A stretch of 64,000 bases of DNA from Glossina fuscipes (Eukaryota; Arthropoda; Insecta; Diptera; Glossinidae). This document shows positions 24,186 through 35,377 of this stretch, in pieces. Both the position numbers and the translations under genes were made by a program. The stretch lies in NCBI RefSeq assembly GCF_014805625.2, contig NW_023998414.1, forward strand, positions 7,889,190 through 7,953,189. Direction: 5' to 3'. The number at the start of each line of letters is the position of its first letter. Positions within the stretch are counted from its first letter, which is position 1. The notes beneath the pieces were generated by a model. It ran no database searches, was not told the origin of the DNA, and worked only from the letters and a program-made list of their open reading frames with translations.

Positions 24186-24566
24186 GTATTTTCTTTCTTC
24201 TCTTTCTCTGTTTTTTTTTGTGCGTGCTTCTTCTTCTAAAACAGTAATAGTATATCGCTTATCTCATTATATAGTTATACGCAGCCTTTTCCAAAATGAC
24301 AACAAAGATGAAAGACTTATTTCACTTTTTTAAATTGAAGTTTTTCTCTTTTGTCATATATTCAAAAGTTACCTATTGATCATAGTAACTGCTTGGAGAA
24401 TACATATTGTAAAAAAATTGTGATTAAAGGATTTTTATGGTAATATTGACAACACTTTTTTTTTTTTTTTAGCGAGTATAACGTAAACATAAACTAAACT
24501 AATAATTGAAAAATATTAGTGAATGAGTTATAATATTAATTTGCAGTGCAGTTGTGCGAGTGAAAA

Positions 24567-25868
24567 ATGAGCTGTAATTACGCCGATGGCTTATCACCAT
24601 ATGCCAATAAAGGAGTGTTAGGTGTTCCAGAGCAATTCGACAACGAATCTGAAATCAATGAAAAGGTAAACAAATTAGCAGAATGGCTACAAGACGCTAA
24701 GCATGTTGTCGTGCATACGGGAGCAGGTATAAGTACCTCGGCCGGTATACCTGACTTCAGGTAACATTTGAAATTGTCTTCTATTTCGTTTTTTATTTTT
24801 ATAATTGAAATTGTAAAAAGTTATTATTGTTATGCGTTTCCACAGAGGTCCGAATGGTGTCTGGACTTTAGAAAGAAAAGGGGAGAAACCAAATGTGAAT
24901 GTATCGTTTAATGATGCGATACCCACTACAACGCATATGGCTTTACGGGGTCTAATAAGCAAAGGTTATATACAATATATAGTTAGTCAAAATATCGATG
25001 GTTTGCATATGAAATCAGGTGTTACGAGGAATTGCATATCCGAATTGCATGGCAATATATTTGTCGAGCAATGCAATAAATGTCGTCATCAGTTCGTAAG
25101 ACCCTCAACTACAGGAACGGTCGGACAAAAGCCTTGTGGCGGTGCTTGCCGCCGTCGCTGTCGGGGCGGCATTCTCTTGGATAATGTCCTCGACTGGGAA
25201 CATGATTTGCCCGAGAGAGATTTAGATATGGCACTTATGCATTCCACGTATGTAAATTTAAAATTGAAAAAAACTCAAATAGTAATTAGTAATTTTTTGC
25301 AGTCTGGCAGATATAAATATTACGTTAGGTACCACTTTACAAATCATTCCTAGCGGCAATCTGCCCCTGAAGAATAAGAAAAATGGCGGAAAATTGATTA
25401 TCTGCAATCTACAACCTACTAAACACGTAATGTTAACCAGAGAGAGAGAGAGAGCAAGTGAAAGACGTTTTTAAAAGCGTTTTTTTTTTTTTTTTTTTAA
25501 TTTAGGATAAAAAAGCAGATCTCATAATTCATGCTTACGTTGACGATGTAATGAGTAAGCTGTGCAAACGTTTGGGTTTAGAAATTGACGCCTACGATCC
25601 TCTAGATGATCCCACTAAACAGCCGACTAACCATGATCCAGGGTGGACGATAAAACCGCAACAGATCAAAGATATTGAAAAAACGTATAATGCCAAATTG
25701 AAAATCGCCGCCGCTCAACGCAAGGCAGAAAAAAATTCCTTCACATTTTTCAACGTAAAGGAGCCGTCACCTACGCGAAAGAAATGTAAAACTGAACTAA
25801 GTCATCTAACTTTAAAAAGTGAAATCAAAACCGAAAAATGCTCAGGTGGCACTATTACAAATGTGTAA
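24567..25868 (+). CDS. Sirt6: NAD+-dependent protein deacylase Sirtuin 6
   Basis: Four exons (24567-24760, 24846-25247, 25303-25426, 25506-25868) join in phase to 360 aa, close to the human length. Sirt6 removes acetyl and long-chain acyl groups from histone H3 and other nuclear proteins; it acts in DNA repair, metabolism and ageing. The N terminus [13 protein letters not shown] is typical. The NAD site shows [20 protein letters not shown] and SQNIDGLH. The catalytic His is residue 133 (SELHGN), the same number as in human SIRT6. Zinc ligands include C141 and C144, then C166 and a cysteine at about 170; the loop between the last two is shorter than in mammals. [20 protein letters not shown] and [20 protein letters not shown] complete the fold. 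The C-terminal tail keeps a PSPTRKK motif and has LKSE and IKTE, which fit the SUMO consensus. A poly(A) signal is at 26022. Confidence 0.97.
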
Positions 25869-27487
25869 TATGAAGGTGTAAGGTGTGTTTATGTACAATT
25901 AGTCGTAAGAATTTCCTAATGAACGAAGATATCGATCGGTAGGCAAAAAAAAAAACAAAAAAAAAGTCAATATGCTTCACTAAAGATAAGGTCCATTACA
26001 TTATCTTGCATATTTGTTATAAATAAAAAAAATTCATATTATAGGCAGACACTATCTCGAAGGATCGACTATCTTTCCTTTCCAAGCAATGCCTCAAGAG
26101 GTATGGAAACTACACACGAGCGATACTTGAGCCAGTTTCGCTGCGTACCATTTCGAGGCTTTTCGTTGTCAAATGGCGAAATGTTGAAATTAAAGATTCT
26201 TGAATGGAGCAACTTACTCCTCAAGTGACTCTTAGCTTTAATTACTAATTTTAATGTTGACGCGTCCTATCTTTGCCATACTTGTTCCTGATCATTATTA
26301 CTTAAAGAGATCATGAATTTTGTTAATAGTGTTGGATTTTTAAGTTTGACCTCTTGCGCATATACAATGTGCGACCTTGCAAATAGTCTTGGGATGACAA
26401 TGGGATTTGATTGTTTTTTTTAAGCGTGGGAATTAAACTCAAGTGCTCATCTTCTCACGATGCTTTATAGAAATTCGCCAGTATATGAGTTTGACGTTAT
26501 CTACACATCAGGAACACAAAAGGAAAAAAAAAACCCGTAGGAAAAGAACAAAAGAAGATGATTTTTTTTTTTTAAACTTACAAGTTGCATATTTACTATT
26601 AATTTATTATATATATTGATTGAAATTTTTTTTGATTTATTTAATGTTTTGTTTCACAAAAAATTGCAATATAACAAGCAACATTTTACTAAAACAGTTG
26701 CAATTTACAGGACAACATGTCGCTTAGATTTGGACTAGGTGGATAGGTTTGATTCATGATACATGATTGTAGAAGAAGAGCGTGCACCAAAACAAAGAAG
26801 ATTAACGTCTGCTCTCGGTAGCATTTCAATCCCCCCACATTTCGTGAAGCCCGCGGTGAAAGCAAGTGAGAGGAGCAAGCGAAGAGTTAGCGAAAGTGAC
26901 AACAAATATATCCAAATTATTACAAAGCAATAATTTGCAGAAGCAGGAGAAGGCTAGACTGGACAAGACTTAAACATTATCGACAATTTTTGCAAAGAAA
27001 CCTTGGCGAATAAGTAACAATGAAACATCGCAAGAGACCCATATCATAATCGAATTATTCAGCTATTCGATGGACCCAAACGTAGCGAATGAGTACAATT
27101 AATAATTGAAATTAATTCTTTAATATATCTCGAAGTTGACATGCTGTCCCTGTTCAATGATCAGCGAAGACACGACATCTTCAATATACGGGAACAACTT
27201 TCGCCTTTCAATCAACTTAAATAAAGTTCACAAGTTTTCTTGGGGAATAACTCTCGTCCTGCATTTCTAAAAAGTTCTGAAATACGTCAGCAGCCTTAAC
27301 AATGGATTAGACCATTTCTAAGTTCACGTGGAAGGGTTTTAAGGTTAAGATTCTCTTTAGTTACCGATTCTCGCGATTTCCTAATTATTTATGTTATATC
27401 GAAGGGACCATGCCAGCTGTAGCACAATTCTTTTGTAGGCAATAAATATGAAACTCATTACTCTCCTATACCCAAACAACGTTGGTT

Positions 27488-27600
27488 TTACAAAGGTATA
27501 TTAAATTTGCGAGGATGTATGCAATACGTGGAACGATTTGAGATAGACCCACTCTTTATTATATCGATAAATACATTATCACTTTCTAAATCGACTTAAT
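27488..27600 (+). mobile_element. GTCY-type repeat end, degenerate
   Basis: GGTATATTAAATTTGCGAGG, then ATGTATGCAATACGTGGAAC and a TTATATCGATAAATACATTA block, match the terminal part of the copies at 11150 and 54775. Confidence 0.35.
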
Positions 27601-29731
27601 CTTAAGAACGCGAATTTTTGAGAAACTTTCATCAAATTTAATACACTGACCTATTTTGGCCCAATGACGGACGATATGGAAAATAATTCGGATCGGACTA
27701 CTTTTTCGGCCAATACGCCTAATAATGCTTTCTATTGCAGAAGTCATTATTAAAATAACTATAGAGTCGTATATGATATTTAATGGTGGGTTGTGGCCCA
27801 CTGTAGTGCTTTTACGTATTTCATTAAGAGGTTTATTCATTTTTTAAATAATACCGTACCCGTCATTTAGTCGAATATGTCTAATAAGGGAAAATAGAAT
27901 TAGTTGTATAGCGTTTCATCAGTTGCACGACGTTAGTTCCAGTATTTATCGATGAATCCAAATGTGTTACTTCTCTTAAAAGTAAATCTTGATTAATCGC
28001 CATATTTCGATAACTACATTTTTGTTTTGTTGAGAAGCTCGTTAACGAGTCAAATTTCGGTTTTCTTTTTAAAAGCAGGCAAATTGATTGTGGATGGAAG
28101 CGAATTAGTTAAATCGATTCTGAACATAAAGTTGAGTCAATACTCCAACAAAATATTTTGCGATTTATTATATTCAACAAGAAAAATAGTTGTGTGATAA
28201 AGAAAAAGGAAATAGAAATAGAGGGACAAAGGGACAGAGGTCCGCCATTAAAGATCTTACCTCACTTTGCCTAATGCAGTTAATTCATATGAAGACTTTT
28301 CAAAATAAGATGTATGTATATGAAAAGGGGCCGAAAAAAATGCTTCGATTCGAATCATTTTAATACCTAAAAGAATTTCTCCTGCAGCTGGCATACACAT
28401 GAACATGAGACGGACAGATTTATGCACAAAATTATGAGCCAAAGGAAACCATAAAATACCCCAAGGGTTAGCATCAGCCCATCCGGTAAGAAAGTTTCGG
28501 TTGTCTGACTGTCGGTGTGTGCGTGTCTATGGAGTGCTTGTCGCTAGCTAACTTTACAATGGCACGTGAGTTTATATGCCACAACCTCCGACCGTCCGAT
28601 CTTTTGGCTATATTAACTGGCTATGGCTAATTGGCTATGTTATTCTGTTATACAAAAGTGGCGTTCGACGTGGCCCTCTTACATAAAAATGCCTGAAGAA
28701 TATTACTTTTTTTCATGAATTGATTCTGAATCGATGACTATAAGAAAAAATTCGCCTCTCCCACAATTTGTCCGCACAAGCTTAGTATACCCTTGCACCA
28801 AGCAATCGATGTACATCTATACTTCCTCGTCTATAAAAAATTATACGTACAACTTTTCATTGAGGAAACAAAATACGACAAACTATTTTGTTGAATTCAG
28901 GCATTGCCGATCACCGTTGCTCGGTCGCGATCAATTTTGCGCTGAACTGTCAAATGATCCTGCTAAGCATTTATACGAAGTTCCAGACCGCTGATCTAGA
29001 TCAGGCTGGTTATGGAATTGGTGATAAATATTCTTAGGTGTTATATAAGTTGTTGAAATTTAATAAACCTCCACCGCACTTCACAACAAATTTTAAATAT
29101 AATGTACACGAAAAAAAAAAAAAAAAATGTTAAGATAACGAAATTTTGTAAAATAAAAAATAAAAATAAAAAAAGGAAAGTTTATTTTTAATATGCTTTT
29201 TTCTACCGGCTTAAAATTACATTGCTCTTGTTCTTCCTATGTACATTTGGCCTATCGTCTGAGTATGTAGCAGCTTTAGGAAGGTGTAAATAAAAGGCAG
29301 ATTTTTATATGAATTTTTAATTAAATCATATTTTTTTTCAATTTTTTTTTGTTTTGTTTTGTTTTTTTTTTTTTTTCTTCAAAGTACGTCATTTGAGTTG
29401 TTATGCATTTTAAGTAGAGATAGAAATTCTTACAATTACGTGTGAGTTTATGCTTGTGAGTGTGTGAGCGTGTACGTGTACGTGTGTGTGTGTGTATGTG
29501 TATGTAAGTTTGTATATATATATATATATATGTTTTATGTAAAATGCTATTCAATTCTACTCGAGTATGGTTCGATTCAATTTTTTTATTTTTATTTTTT
29601 AACGTATGGTTCCTCTTTAACTTAAATTATTTATTTATTTTATATATTTTTGCATGCATTGTACTTAAGTTAAATGTATTTAATTATTCCATAATTTCAA
29701 ACAAGATGTTTTTATTATTAAAATTCTTTTC

Positions 29732-29763
<32 letters not shown>

Positions 29764-30607
29764 TTTTATAGCTTTTGTTTCTTTTCGAATTATATTTTTT
29801 TGCTTTATTAACAAATTTACGATAATATTGCTTTTATAATTTTATTTTATATATTTTTTTTTTATTTTAGCTCCTCTCCATAATTAAGAAAACTTGAATG
29901 TTTTATTTATTTTTGATTATTTTTTTCTTTACTAAGGCTACATATAATTATTAAAATATTTTCTGCTTTACACATATTCATAAATGTCTTATTATTTTTA
30001 ATTATCTTTTAAAATTAATTTTCTTAAACAATAATTCTCATTAATGTATATCATAATTAAATATTTAATCTTTATTGTAAATATTATTGTTTTTATTTAG
30101 TTTTTTTTTTTTTTTCATTTTTTCCTTTTTTCTTTCGAATTTAAATAATAGTCGGTATGTAAATGAATCAATTTGATACAAACATTTTTTTTTTTTTTTT
30201 TTTTTGTTTTACAGTAATTATATTTATACTTTTTATATATATTATGTAGGTATAAATATTTATAATCCTGACCGTGCGAAACATGCAGTAAATTCTTCGT
30301 AAATAAATATCAATTTACTGACCCATATCGATGACATAGGAGCTGAAAGAGGCCCCGAGAATTTCTTTTGTGAATGTTAAGCAATAAAATCAACTTTTTG
30401 TACAACAATAGCGTCTATGAGCTTAATTGGAGACATGAAAAAGAGAACCTATGGACATTAAAGGCAAACTATTATGAAAAAAAAAAAATTTATTTCTCTA
30501 TTCTTTTTTCAATTATTTTGCTCTTTTTCAGGTTGGATATATATCGTAGCGGTATATATATATATATATATATATATGCAGTATAGGTCGCTGAATTTGT
30601 CTTTATC

Positions 30608-30835
30608 TTCGAAACACTTACTACATTTTTCGCAGGGCCATGATTGCAAATATTTAATATTATTATATATATATATATTTATATGTATATATATTTGTAT
30701 ATATATGTTCATCTATGAAACATTTGTTGCACTTTTCGCAGAGACAGGTTTACAAAAATTTGATAATACTAAATACTTCGAGTCCGGGCTCTACGAAAAG
30801 TGCATATTTCGTAGGTGAACATGTATAAATTTCGT
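30608..30835. repeat. Degenerate direct repeat, ~106-bp spacing, with (TA)n spacers
   Basis: TTCGAAACACTTACTACATT plus TTTCGCAGGGCCATGATTGC (30616-30656) aligns with ATGAAACATTTGTTGCACTT plus TTCGCAGAGACAGGTTTACA (30715-30755). A shorter piece follows near 30790-30835. On the minus strand the copies read CEKCSKCFED and CEKCNKCFIDE, like the start of a C2H2 zinc finger, but stop codons and TA tracts break the frame. Confidence 0.5.
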
Positions 30836-30842
30836 AGATGAA

Positions 30843-30881
<39 letters not shown>

Positions 30882-31248
30882 GTATAGCTACGTTTAATTT
30901 AAAATCTATTGGTGTAACTATCAGAAATACTTCTGGTTTCGTCAAAAATGTTATTTTTTTTGGTGGCTTTCACACATTATTTATATTAAAACATTTTATA
31001 GGTGTCTCAAAATGAGTTAATTTTTTTTGTCTTCTAAATAAAACGCATTTTTTTATCTGATATTTGTGAATCCCCGGGGCGGGGGGGGGGGGGGCCCTCT
31101 CCACCCACCCGCTTTAAAACTGTGAAATGTGAGCTCATTCTGCGACACCTTTTATAAAACTAACAAGAAGAAATTAATAAAAGTATTCGGTTTATTAATG
31201 CAAAGAGAGGATGGATAATAATTTAAATGAAGCTAAACATTGATTTAT

Positions 31249-31256
<8 letters not shown>

Positions 31257-31291
<35 letters not shown>
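31257..31291. repeat. Poly(A) tract
   Basis: About 34 consecutive A's. Confidence 0.9.
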
Positions 31292-31293
<2 letters not shown>

Positions 31294-31937
31294 CGGTGGT
31301 ATCCATCATCATATACTGACGATGATGTTGCTTGGGGATTTTAGAGCTGCGTCAACATAACAATTATTTAAAACAATATTACAACATTATCATAATAGAA
31401 TTGTAGTAAAAACATTGTAAACATAGAATGAAAACTTAGTATTGACGAGTCCATGTGAACATTGAACATTGAACATTATATCGGGAAATTTGTTTTAGAA
31501 TATCTGATTTCAGTTCTCCACTGGTGTACACCATCAGAATGTAAATTTCAAATTTGCAAATATTTATCAATTCGATCATTGGCATCCGATTTCAATGATA
31601 TTCAAACTCGTCTTGATCTACACAAAAAGAAAAAAAAAAAAAAAATCATTTTGGACAGTCATTACCATCCTCTACGAAATAGGACCATACAATGACAAGA
31701 ATAAGAATACGAAAAATATTACAAAAATGAAAGTGTCTATCGTCCCTCCTATGCGAAAATTGTTCGGACATAAGCTCAGTTTGCGGCGAGAATTACAAAA
31801 ATTAAAACCTTGGAAGTTTATCATGAGTAAAGTATACATCATTACATGGTAACTTCATAAAATTTTTGCACAGTCACAGCGAAAAAAAATCATCCTTCCT
31901 TTTGCACCCTACACCACCACCACTTGCGGAGTACATT

Positions 31938-32250
31938 TAGTTCGGTCGTGTGCAACACGCAAAAGAGCTTCAGATGAAACCACCTTTTATTATACCGATC
32001 GATAACGAATCATCATAATCTGAATTGATCTAAGCCTGTCTGTCCGTCTGATGTTCGTCCATGTAAATTTGCGTTCAAGCTACAGGTCAATACAATTTTG
32101 AGATACAGTGACATGTTTTGACCCAAGGACAAACGCTGTTGAATATGCTTGGGGGGATCGTTTCACTTTTTCGACCACTTCCCCTATTTTAACGACCTAT
32201 TCGAAACGGTCGGTATTATGAGAGAAAAAATTATAATTTTCACAATTTCT
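31938..32250 (+). mobile_element. GTCY-type repeat, degenerate, opposite orientation
   Basis: It reads CTTTTATTATACCGATCGAT, then TGATCTAAGCCTGTCTGTCC, GTCTGATGTTCGTCCATGTA and GCTACAGGTCAATACAATTT, the complement order of the copies at 8745 and 10420. It also has a CACTTTTTCGACCACTTCCC block and GAAACGGTCGGTATTATG. Confidence 0.45.
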
Positions 32251-32949
32251 GGGCAAAAGTGACTAAGTATGAAGTAGTAGTATTCTTTGAATCGGCTAAG
32301 GCAATTTTTTTAGTCCTATTAATTGAAAGTTTAATCAGGAGAGATTCGAGAAGAGATGGGATAATATCAAGGACAGGCAAGGGTAAAATATGTCTGCACT
32401 ACTCTGAATCAGAGTTAGAACTGAAAATGACTGAAAATCATCAGCATTAGTCCAAAAATGAAATGTTCTCAAGAAAGAAAACGACTTAGTACGAAAACTT
32501 GAGAGCAACATCTGCAAAAAATCTGCTAAGTTGTAAGTTTCGAAACGACTCGATTGCATGCGGTATTCTACCAGCCATTACGAGGATGTAATTTTTTTGA
32601 AGTTTTCCAGCTCAGAAGACTGTTGAAATAAAGATTACCGAAGAAATGACCCGATGGGTCATTGGGTTGGATGGCTTTTGACATGTTACGGTCAATGTTG
32701 TTTGGCGAACAGAATTTGGCATATTTTCGAACTCGGGCATGTACAAATATGCGGACGACGGGAAGCAAATGAAGATCAATTTCAATTGAGCAATGAGAAC
32801 CACCTAGGGGATATCGTTAAAAGCGGTTCACGTACTTGGGGAACTAAGGCAAGATGTACAGTTTAAGAGATCTATGCAGGAGGAGATGGAGCACCGAAAT
32901 GGGTCACCATTATTTAAAAAAACTAAAATTTTTGCTTTCAAGGAGATCT

Positions 32950-33040
32950 TGAATTGCAAAAACGACCCAACCCTAACGCACGTTGTTAGCATTAAAGTCT
33001 CCACATATTAACTCGGGGACATCAGACCTGTACAATCATC
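32950..33040 (-). pseudogene. Possible non-LTR retrotransposon endonuclease fragment
   Basis: On the minus strand a short frame reads VPELICGDFNANNVR before a stop. GDFNA(H/N) with hydrophobic residues in front is the hallmark of the apurinic-type endonuclease of jockey/R1/LOA-like non-LTR elements. Only this motif is clear; the surrounding frames are broken. It is decayed and inactive if real. Confidence 0.3.
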
Positions 33041-34136
33041 TAAGGAATGTAACAAGTTATGATCAGAAGCTCACTACAGGATTATTATTATTTTTATTAA
33101 TAATATTGGTAATCATTTCATAATGTAAGGATTTTTTACCTGCCGTGGAATCGCCGTTTCATGATCTAACGAGTTTTTATTTGTTATGGAGACGGCAATC
33201 TTGGGATTGAATCGTTTAACAATCGTGGGTATATTCAGGGGAGACAAGTTAGGGAAGTTTGCAAGTGAAAGGGAAAAGTTGGGATTTAGATGAGCCTAAG
33301 TATTTTGAGAGAAGGAAAGGAGTAGACATGACTTTCTTTTAGGTATTAACATTTTTTTTTTTAAGAAAGACAAATCCTTGAGTTACACACCTGCTCACCC
33401 TGGCAGTTAATATATCTTTTAAATTGGAAACAGAAGGATGACGCGACTCATAATTGATGCCACAGAAAACACAGAAAAAAAAAAAAAAATCGAATACAGA
33501 CTTTGTCAATATGACCGAAACGTCAACTTTTATAATATTGTAATAACGGTTAATACCTTCTATGCAAATATGCGAAGGTACCAAAAAAACTTTATTCAAC
33601 CTCCGACATTCTCAGTCTCAATTTCAAAAATTCCGGCATTTGCCTGCCAAAGAGAATTTAATTTGTTCGCTAACGAAGCCGTTCTTTACGCGCTTAGATT
33701 GTGAAAGGAAAAAATGTATTGTAATAATCGTAATATGCTTGGTTGCAGCACAGGATAGCATTCAGCAATTACCCTCTAAGTCAGTTTCATAACGATTCCG
33801 ATATTCACTTTTTCGAAAGCTTGCCCAACAATACATATAAATAAATATTCACAGCCAAATTATGAATCTACCCCTTCACACGCCCTTTCACTTCTTCCAT
33901 AGCAACACTCTTCGATACACATGCACTCCATCACTTCTCTTCTCACACTACGAACTTCACTCTACGCTAATACGTCTTGTAATCCTTTGAAGAAGAAGAA
34001 GAAGAAGAAGGACAGAAAATTAATTTAAAATTCATGATCGATAATAATGATTGATATTAGTTACGTAACGTAGCGCGGACGTCATCATTTGAATTGAACA
34101 TTTATGTATTATCAAGTCATCTGTCAACGTTATTAA

Positions 34137-34141
<5 letters not shown>

Positions 34142-34170
<29 letters not shown>
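34142..34170. repeat. Poly(A) tract
   Basis: About 29 consecutive A's. Confidence 0.9.
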
Positions 34171-34172
<2 letters not shown>

Positions 34173-35091
34173 AGGAACCTCTTTACTCAACTCAACCGCT
34201 CATCTGTTGCCGATTTGCTAACTCGTAGAAGACGACGACGAAGAAATTTGTAATGAAAGTTTGCGCTATCGACGCAACATTGCTGCAATCGTTCCGAAAA
34301 ATGGCCAATTGAAAATCTTATGGTACAAAAAAAAAAAAAAAAACAAAATAAAACTGGTGTACCCACTTGATCAATGGTGTTTTCGTGCACAAAACTGCTT
34401 AAAAATGAAAAAAGGAACGAATTAGAAATTTCGCAGTAAGGGGGATCAGCACAATTTTTCACAAATTTGTGAAACAATTTGAAAGAATTAAATATTCCGG
34501 GCAATGAGAAACGAAAGGAACAAATAATTAAATGAAAGCAAAATGGAAATATGAAAGAGGCATGGTCATTGTCATAAATGCATAAATGTGTAACAGAAAG
34601 TCAGCTTTAAGGCTATGGCCAACTATGGTTTATCTTCTTCTTTTATTTGTGCTCGACCGTGCGCTATGTGTTTCATTTATTTAAGCTAATTTCCTTCCCT
34701 TCCTCCTTAGCTATCCTCCATCTATATTTATAATAATTCCTTTGCAACGAAAAAAGTCCCTCAGTTGTTTTTTTTTTTGTTCTTTTCTTTTCTTTTATTT
34801 TTATTTTCTTCTGGCATTATTACTTTTGTGTGTTAAGCATTCGTATTTATATCGTCGAAGACTATTGATATTGATATTATCTTTAAGAATTTTCTAAGCA
34901 TTTAATATTCATGGATTGTATTTTCCCAAAGGTACGAAGGAAGAAATATTAAATTTCTACTCGCAGGCATCTCTCTTCCTTCCTCAAAGACGATTATATA
35001 TCATTTTTGGAAAGCATTTAAAAAAGAACAATAATCTTATTTTAGAAGGCTTTAAAAGCAATAATCAAAGAAAATTTGGAAAATGTGTAAG

Positions 35092-35095
<4 letters not shown>

Positions 35096-35129
<34 letters not shown>

Positions 35130-35259
35130 AAGAAATAAAAATACAAACACGGATATATATGCACATGCGTAAAACGATGGAAACTTAAAATAAAAATAAA
35201 ATCTTATAAAAATGTTAACTAAAATCAAAATAAAATAATTCAAGGAGTAAATACAAGTT

Positions 35260-35291
<32 letters not shown>
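35096..35291. repeat. Two poly(A) tracts
   Basis: Runs of about 30 A's at 35096-35127 and 35261-35291, just past the 3' end of the SINHCAF-like gene. Confidence 0.85.
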
Positions 35292-35293
<2 letters not shown>

Positions 35294-35377
35294 GGAAAAT
35301 CAAACTGAACTGTACTACTTACTACAAACTACTCTCTACACAATTATATAAAATACGTATTTTTTAGCCAATAAATC

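Larger units (their letters stand above)
20986..24566. other. Divergent intergenic region between DCAF6 and Sirt6
   Basis: It should contain both promoters and the DCAF6 5' UTR exon(s). It holds poly-A tracts at 21300-21328 and 22349-22386, a compound (CT)n-(CTAT)n-(GTCT)n repeat at 22824-22902 and (TA)n at 24150-24181. No coding gene is seen. I cannot identify a TATA box with confidence in DNA this AT-rich. Confidence 0.6.
25869..35377. other. Long gene-poor region
   Basis: No convincing gene is visible. It contains the Sirt6 3' UTR (AATAAA at 26022), GTCY-type repeat remnants at 27488-27600 and 31938-32250, a ~106-bp direct repeat at 30608-30835, a G/C-run at 31074-31098, a possible non-LTR endonuclease scrap at 32950-33040, (GAA)n at 33990-34010 and several poly-A tracts. 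Frames of 60-115 codons occur but are short, unconserved to my eye, and mostly span repeats. Confidence 0.5.

Noticed and set aside
27080..27230. Gypsy-type reverse transcriptase remnant (minus strand LFPYIEDVVSSL resembling Y-[VI]-D-D)
   Set aside because: Only one short motif with a changed residue, no flanking RT blocks, and stops on both sides. Too weak to call.
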